Of a DNA stretch of 8,908 nt, positions 6,256 to 8,908 are shown piece by piece (within the stretch, counting starts at the first letter, position 1; each line of letters starts with the position of its first letter). The notes beneath the pieces were generated by a model. The model ran no database searches. It worked only from the letters and a program-made list of their open reading frames with translations, and was not told where the DNA came from. Source of the stretch: an uncultured Acetatifactor sp. Its GTDB lineage: Bacteria > Bacillota > Clostridia > Lachnospirales > Lachnospiraceae. Position numbers and translations under genes: made by a program. The stretch lies in assembly GCA_910578215.1 (NCBI GenBank), contig CAJTPH010000062.1:1-8908 (forward strand), in the 5' to 3' direction.

Positions 6256-6605
6256 TATAATTCCCCCAAAAGTTTCTGCGAAAGCTCGCCTATGCGCCGC
6301 AGCTTGGAAACCAATTCCCCCTCCGGCGCATTGTCCGCCACCGACAACTCCAGAATCTCCCTGACCGCCGCCTTTTCTCTGGCAAAACGCTCCACCAGAT
6401 GAAGCTTGCTTTCATAATCCTGAAGCAGCCTATCGCATCTCTTAATCAAATCATGTACGCCCTGCCGGCTGATACCCTGTTCCTCGGCTATCTCCCCAAG
6501 GGACATATCGTTATAAAGCGCATCCGCATAGACCGTGCGCTGATGCTCAGTCAGCAGCTCCCCGTAAAAGTCAAACAACATTGTCTGTTCGTAAATCCTA
6601 TCCAT
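6255..6605 (-). CDS. ylxM: YlxM/p13-like helix-turn-helix protein (SRP accessory factor)
   Basis: A 116-residue protein of the UPF0122 family, almost always encoded directly before ffh and, in streptococci, reported to modulate SRP GTPase activity. It begins MDRIYEQTMLFDFYGELL, the conserved family start. It then has a helix-turn-helix of the sigma-70 region 4 type (SLGEIAEEQGISRQGVHDLIKR, about residues 42-63) and a charged helical C-terminus. The frame is open upstream to a GTG at 6641, but the added residues are not family-like, so I place the start at ATG 6605. Its ribosome site there is weak (AGGT). It overlaps ffh by one base and is the first gene of the operon. Confidence 0.93.
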   Translation of the reverse strand: MDRIYEQTMLFDFYGELLTEHQRTVYADALYNDMSLGEIAEEQGISRQGVHDLIKRCDRLLQDYESKLHLVERFAREKAAVREILELSVADNAPEGELVSKLRRIGELSQKLLGEL

Positions 6606-6645
6606 TTTACCTGACTGCCTCTGATTTCTATCCAACCTCACAATT

Positions 6646-6664
6646 GCCCGGACTCATCCCGGGC
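6646..6664 (-). other. GC-rich hairpin in the ylxM-ffh leader
   Basis: GCCCGG and CCGGGC form a perfect 6-bp stem around a 7-nt loop within the roughly 70-nt predicted leader, about 40 nt before the ylxM start. There is no T-run after it, so it is probably a leader structure affecting mRNA stability rather than a terminator. Confidence 0.45.
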
Positions 6665-6678
6665 GCTGCACTTTCCCT

Positions 6679-6707
6679 ATCTTACTACATAAAAAAAAAG
6701 GTGTCAA
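6679..6707 (-). promoter_or_regulatory. Sigma-A promoter of the ylxM-ffh-rpsP-khpA-rimM-trmD operon
   Basis: On the minus strand a perfect TTGACA (6702-6707) and TAAGAT (6679-6684) are separated by exactly 17 nt, which includes a nine-base T run. The predicted transcription start is near 6672, about 67 nt before the ylxM ATG. It is one of the best promoter matches in the window and fits strong housekeeping expression. Confidence 0.8.
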
Positions 6708-6863
6708 GTATTTTTTCTTTACAACCTATTGTTCGTTCTGCGATTTTTAATAAACGTGTTTGGCTCTCGAATCCTGCTGCCAGATGTGCTATATTAAGTT
6801 TAGAAAAAGGGAAAGACCACACTATTCCGAACCAAAGAAACCAAAGACCAAAAGACAAGCATT

Positions 6864-6899
6864 GTGGAAATGTGCATAACAGGCTATACACATTCCCAC
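6864..6899. repeat. Imperfect dyad containing DnaA-box-like sequences
   Basis: GTGGAAATGTG (6864-6874) and CACATTCCCAC (6889-6899) are inverted repeats with one mismatch (10 of 11), and inner ATA/TAT pairs extend them. The interior holds TGTGCATAA (6871-6879), an exact match to the DnaA-box consensus TTATNCACA on the minus strand, facing CTATACACA (6884-6892, one mismatch). Just upstream are three ACCAAA(A)G repeats (6831, 6840, 6847). No gene is visible between 6710 and 7019; this dyad and the tetR control region are what that stretch holds. Confidence 0.45.
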
Positions 6900-6939
6900 G
6901 AATGCTGACGATTACAAACAATTCCCTTTTTCTTACATT

Positions 6940-6969
6940 CATAAATATGAATGCGATTTCATATTTATG
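6940..6969. promoter_or_regulatory. Candidate TetR operator: perfect 12-bp inverted repeat
   Basis: CATAAATATGAA (6940-6951) and TTCATATTTATG (6958-6969) are perfect inverted repeats around the 6-nt centre TGCGAT. The 30-bp dyad ends 2 bp before the -35 box of the tetR promoter, a typical place for an autorepressor site. Its size is in the range of known TetR-family operators. The pairing is seen directly; binding by the adjacent regulator is inferred. Confidence 0.65.
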
Positions 6970-6971
6970 TT

Positions 6972-7000
6972 TTGTGCTTTTATGATTTTTCTGATATACT
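6972..7000 (+). promoter_or_regulatory. Promoter of the tetR-DUF2164-grpB operon
   Basis: TTGTGC (6972-6977) and TATACT (6995-7000) are separated by 17 nt, with TGA directly before the -10 (extended -10). Transcription would start near 7007, at the AAGGTGAG ribosome site (7007-7014), so the leader would be only about 13 nt. Confidence 0.7.
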
Positions 7001-7019
7001 ATTTCCAAGGTGAGATTAT

Positions 7020-7628
7020 ATGAAAACTACGAGAAAGCCACAACAAAAGCGTTCGATAGAGAAACGCACAAAAATATTAGAAGCTGCATTTATATTATTT
7101 TGCGAGAAAGGTTTTGAAAATACGAATACGGCAGAGATAGCACAACATGCCGGAGTTGCAACTGGAACATTATATAGTTATTTTCAAGACAAGGTTGACA
7201 TTTATAAAACAGTTTTTGAGAGTTATCTAAAAAAAGAAGTTTCAAAAATGCTATCTGAATTGGAATGTGAAATAAATAATCATACGAATATTAGTCAGTT
7301 CATTCTTTTGTGGAAAGACTCTTATTTGTCCCTTTTTGGAAAGCCAAATAGGGCATTAAAAGAAATCAATAGTGTAATGTCGAAAGTTCAAAGTCTTAAT
7401 ATATTTTTTTCAGACTTTGAAACAGAGTATGTGGAAAGCATTTATAAGATATTAAAGGAAAAATACAATCCAGAAATAACATTTGAAAAAGTTTGGATTG
7501 CGTTTTTACTAATTGATGAATTGAGCAAGGAGTATGTTTCAAGTAGACATAAAAAAATCAATTATAATTTATTTGAGAAACAGGCGATTGTATTCATAGA
7601 AACATTATTAACAAATGACGGAGGTTGA
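7020..7628 (+). CDS. TetR/AcrR-family transcriptional regulator
   Basis: A 202-residue DNA-binding repressor of the TetR class. The N-terminus KRSIEKRTKILEAAFILFCE carries helix 1. The helix-turn-helix follows at about residues 37-58 (TAEIAQHAGVATGTLYSYFQ), with the conserved G-T-LY-YF-K pattern continuing into FQDKVDIYKTVF. The remaining 140 residues form the helical, ligand-sensing and dimerising part, which is not recognisable at subfamily level. The ATG at 7020 has AAGGTGAG 5 nt upstream. DUF2164 begins 2 nt after the TGA stop, and GrpB follows, so these are the obvious co-regulated genes; no efflux pump is adjacent. A perfect dyad at 6940-6969 suggests autorepression. Codons are visibly AT-rich compared with the ffh operon, a sign of transfer. 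The inducer is unknown. Confidence 0.92.
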   Translation: MKTTRKPQQKRSIEKRTKILEAAFILFCEKGFENTNTAEIAQHAGVATGTLYSYFQDKVDIYKTVFESYLKKEVSKMLSELECEINNHTNISQFILLWKDSYLSLFGKPNRALKEINSVMSKVQSLNIFFSDFETEYVESIYKILKEKYNPEITFEKVWIAFLLIDELSKEYVSSRHKKINYNLFEKQAIVFIETLLTNDGG

Positions 7629-7630
7629 TT

Positions 7631-7894
7631 ATGAAAAGAAATGTTCTTAATGACAAATTCAAATTAAGTAGTAAACAAGAGCAACAAATTAGGAGTGAAA
7701 TAAAAGCATTTTATTTTGATGTTCGTGGTGAGGAAATCGGAATTATAGAAGAACAACAAATTCTTGATTTGTTTTACGAACATATGGCTCCCATTATTTA
7801 TAATAAAGCACTAGATGACGCACAGCATTGGTGTCAACAACAAGCAGAAAATCTTCAATTAGATTATTATTTATTATATTGTGATATAAGATAG
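7631..7894 (+). CDS. DUF2164 family protein
   Basis: An 87-residue small soluble protein, probably helical. The segment LSSKQEQQIRSEIKAFYFDVRGEEIG, followed by the ILDLFYEHMAPIIYNKALDDAQ block, matches the DUF2164 pattern as I remember it: a start region K..I...I..Y, E.G......LL.F, then YN.....A. Its function is not known. The ATG at 7631 is chosen because GGAGG (7620-7624) lies 6 nt upstream; an in-frame TTG at 7625 overlaps the tetR stop and is too close to the ribosome site. The gene sits between tetR and grpB in one transcription unit, and its TAG stop forms the first bases of the next ribosome site (GGAGG 7894-7898). No signal peptide or membrane segment is visible. Confidence 0.75.
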   Translation: MKRNVLNDKFKLSSKQEQQIRSEIKAFYFDVRGEEIGIIEEQQILDLFYEHMAPIIYNKALDDAQHWCQQQAENLQLDYYLLYCDIR

Positions 7895-7903
7895 GAGGAA
7901 ATT

Positions 7904-8461
7904 ATGAGTAAAAAACTTTCAGAAATGAGTTTGGAAGAACTATGGGAATTATTCCCTATCTATTTAACAGAACATCAGGATTGTTGGTCTAAATGGTATG
8001 AAGAAGAACAAAATATTCTAAAAAGAATTCTTCCTACTACTAAATTGGGTTTGCAAATATATCATATTGGAAGTACAGCCATTCATGGAATATGGGCGAA
8101 GCCAATAGTTGATATATTGATTGAAATTCCTAACGCTGCTACGCTTATAATTGTAAAAGAACTACTGATTAAAAATGGATATATTTGTATGTCTGAGAGC
8201 GATAAAAGAATTTCGTTAAATAAGGGATATACAGAGAAAGGATTTGCCGAAAGGGTATTTCACATTCATTTGCGTCTTTTGAACGATAAAGACGAAATAT
8301 ATTTTAGGGACTACTTAAATGAACATACGGAAATTGCGAAAGAGTATGAAAATTTAAAGCTAAATTTATGGAAAAAATATGAACATGATAGGGATAGATA
8401 CACAGCAGAAAAAACGGAGTTTGTTAATAAATACACAAGATTAGCAAAAGAAAGTTTATGA
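7904..8461 (+). CDS. GrpB family protein (nucleotidyltransferase-fold, UPF0157)
   Basis: 185 residues with the GrpB hallmarks: YHIGSTAIHGIWAKPIVDI (53-71), the GS...KP..D block related to the nucleotidyltransferase active site, then HIHLR (120-124), FRDYLNEH (134-141) and a C-terminal DRYTAEKTEFV (164-174). GrpB members share a polymerase-beta-like nucleotidyltransferase fold and some are fused to CoA-synthesis enzymes, but the substrate is unknown. In the DhDh position only the first Asp (D70) is clear; the partner acidic residue appears as E74 in ILIEI. A 40-residue N-terminal helix region precedes the core. GGAGG lies 5 nt before the ATG. It is the last gene of the tetR operon, and no terminator is seen after it. 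It might modify a small molecule sensed by the TetR, but this is inference. Confidence 0.88.
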   Translation: MSKKLSEMSLEELWELFPIYLTEHQDCWSKWYEEEQNILKRILPTTKLGLQIYHIGSTAIHGIWAKPIVDILIEIPNAATLIIVKELLIKNGYICMSESDKRISLNKGYTEKGFAERVFHIHLRLLNDKDEIYFRDYLNEHTEIAKEYENLKLNLWKKYEHDRDRYTAEKTEFVNKYTRLAKESL

Positions 8462-8475
8462 AGTGAGTAAGCCAA

Positions 8476-8535
8476 TTGAATAATATAGTTTTTCTTTATT
8501 GCCTTAAATGCAAGCAAGAAAGCTTGATTGATATA
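8476..8535 (+). pseudogene. Fragment of a cysteine-rich KTR-domain protein
   Basis: The translation ...FLYCLKCKQESLIDI matches the second zinc-knuckle half of small cysteine-rich KTR proteins (pattern LYCPKCKQE.LI.I), which I associate with Gram-positive integrative elements. The first CPxCG knuckle and the C-terminal KTQSR-like end are missing, so only about 15-20 residues remain. The frame runs directly into the recombinase fragment. The assignment is from memory of the family. Confidence 0.5.
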
Positions 8536-8577
8536 AACTGTAAACCACGCACCACCCTATGTGGGAGAAAGGGGGAA

Positions 8578-8694
8578 ATGATTTTCCCACAGAAGAACGT
8601 CCGTTTCATTGCAATCAATGACGGCGTTGACAGCGCACAGGGCGAGAATGATTTTGCCCCCTTGCGTAACATTTTTAATGCCACTCTCTCATAA
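8578..8694 (+). pseudogene. Fragment of a large serine recombinase (resolvase domain)
   Basis: The peptide FPQKNVRFIAINDGVDSAQ followed by GENDFAPLRNIFN is the conserved stretch of the N-terminal catalytic domain of TnpX/TndX-type large serine recombinases, which excise and integrate Gram-positive transposons. Only about 33 residues remain: the nucleophilic Ser region lies outside it, and after NIFN the frame leaves the family (ATLS) and stops at 8692-8694. Upstream it is joined in frame to the KTR fragment. A 6-bp hairpin GGGAAA/TTTCCC (8573-8588) marks the join. This is a dead remnant and the clearest sign that a mobile element was here. Confidence 0.8.
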
Positions 8695-8697
8695 AGA

Positions 8698-8877
8698 ATG
8701 ACATCACCGCAGGACATAGCATCCCTGTTACCTCCGACAAAGCTGATTTGTATCACACTTTATGCCGAATCCGTATTAACGGTAGCGGCTACCAAAATGA
8801 CGGTGGGTAACACAATGAGTGAAATGAAGCAGAGAATTCATGACGAGGTAAACGAGAGTATGAAAACTTTTCTGTAA
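8698..8877 (+). CDS. Unrecognised 59-codon ORF, possibly another element remnant
   Basis: The frame runs from ATG 8698 to TAA 8875-8877. It begins MTSPQDIASLLPPTKLICI, then passes through a mildly hydrophobic stretch and ends with the hydrophilic MSEMKQRIHDEVNESMKTFL. There is no convincing ribosome site at 8698. The last 20 residues look more protein-like than the first part and could be the start of a separate truncated gene (ATG at 8815). I do not recognise a family. It lies directly after the recombinase fragment and is probably debris of the same element. Confidence 0.25.
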   Translation: MTSPQDIASLLPPTKLICITLYAESVLTVAATKMTVGNTMSEMKQRIHDEVNESMKTFL

Positions 8878-8908
8878 ATAGCTGCCAAACCAAGGTCTCC
8901 TATGATAA

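Noticed and set aside
5097..6364. Several plus-strand open frames of 84-166 codons across ffh and ylxM
   Set aside because: All are antisense to ffh and ylxM, which have complete family motifs. None has a ribosome site or recognisable domain.
6755..6785. tRNA T-arm-like string GGATTCGAGA on the minus strand, suggesting a tRNA end or att site
   Set aside because: The flanks do not pair as a T-stem, and no acceptor stem or CCA end is present.
6685..7008. 107-codon minus-strand open frame between the two promoters
   Set aside because: It overlaps the tetR promoter, the operator dyad and the operon promoter, has no ribosome site, and has an odd composition with no family resemblance.
8496..8756. 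86-codon minus-strand open frame across the element fragments
   Set aside because: It is antisense to the recombinase and KTR peptides, which are clearly coding on the plus strand. Its translation matches nothing I know.
1..8908. CRISPR array, rRNA, tRNA or intact insertion sequence
   Set aside because: No regularly spaced repeats, no cloverleaf or rRNA-like sequence and no complete transposase frame were seen on either strand.

Overview
The window looks like chromosomal DNA of a Firmicute, most likely a Lachnospiraceae-type clostridium. The basis is the gene order ylxM-ffh-rpsP-khpA-rimM-trmD, strong AGGAGG-type ribosome sites and TTGACA/TATAAT-type promoters. This placement is inferred from gene content, not from a search.

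The centre (about 2118-6707, minus strand) is a moderately GC-rich housekeeping operon. It is read from a clear promoter at 6679-6707 through ylxM, ffh, rpsP, khpA, rimM and trmD. It joins protein targeting (SRP GTPase and its accessory protein) to ribosome and tRNA maturation (bS16, a KH-domain RNA-binding protein, the 30S maturation factor RimM and the tRNA m1G37 methyltransferase). TrmD is unusual in three ways. It is fused in frame to a C-terminal GNAT-like acetyltransferase, it carries a Gly/Pro/Glu-rich insertion encoded by a duplicated small palindrome, and it has Glu where E. coli TrmD has its catalytic Asp169. A long hairpin lies between khpA and rimM, and a terminator-like hairpin between ffh and rpsP.

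The left part (1-2101, minus strand) is a run of broken genes: a short ORF split by an amber codon, a secreted protein whose frame is off by one at two poly-A tracts, and a GNAT acetyltransferase with a frameshift and an amber codon. rplS, the usual gene after trmD, is absent.

The right part (about 6900-8908, plus strand) is visibly AT-rich and looks acquired. It holds a compact operon of a TetR-family regulator, a DUF2164 protein and a GrpB-family nucleotidyltransferase-fold protein. A strong promoter and a perfect 12-bp inverted repeat, the likely TetR operator, lie directly upstream. Behind the operon are scraps of an integrative element: a piece of a cysteine-rich KTR protein joined in frame to a piece of a large serine recombinase, then an unrecognised 59-codon ORF. 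The simplest reading is cargo left by a decayed conjugative or mobilizable element beside the SRP/ribosome operon.
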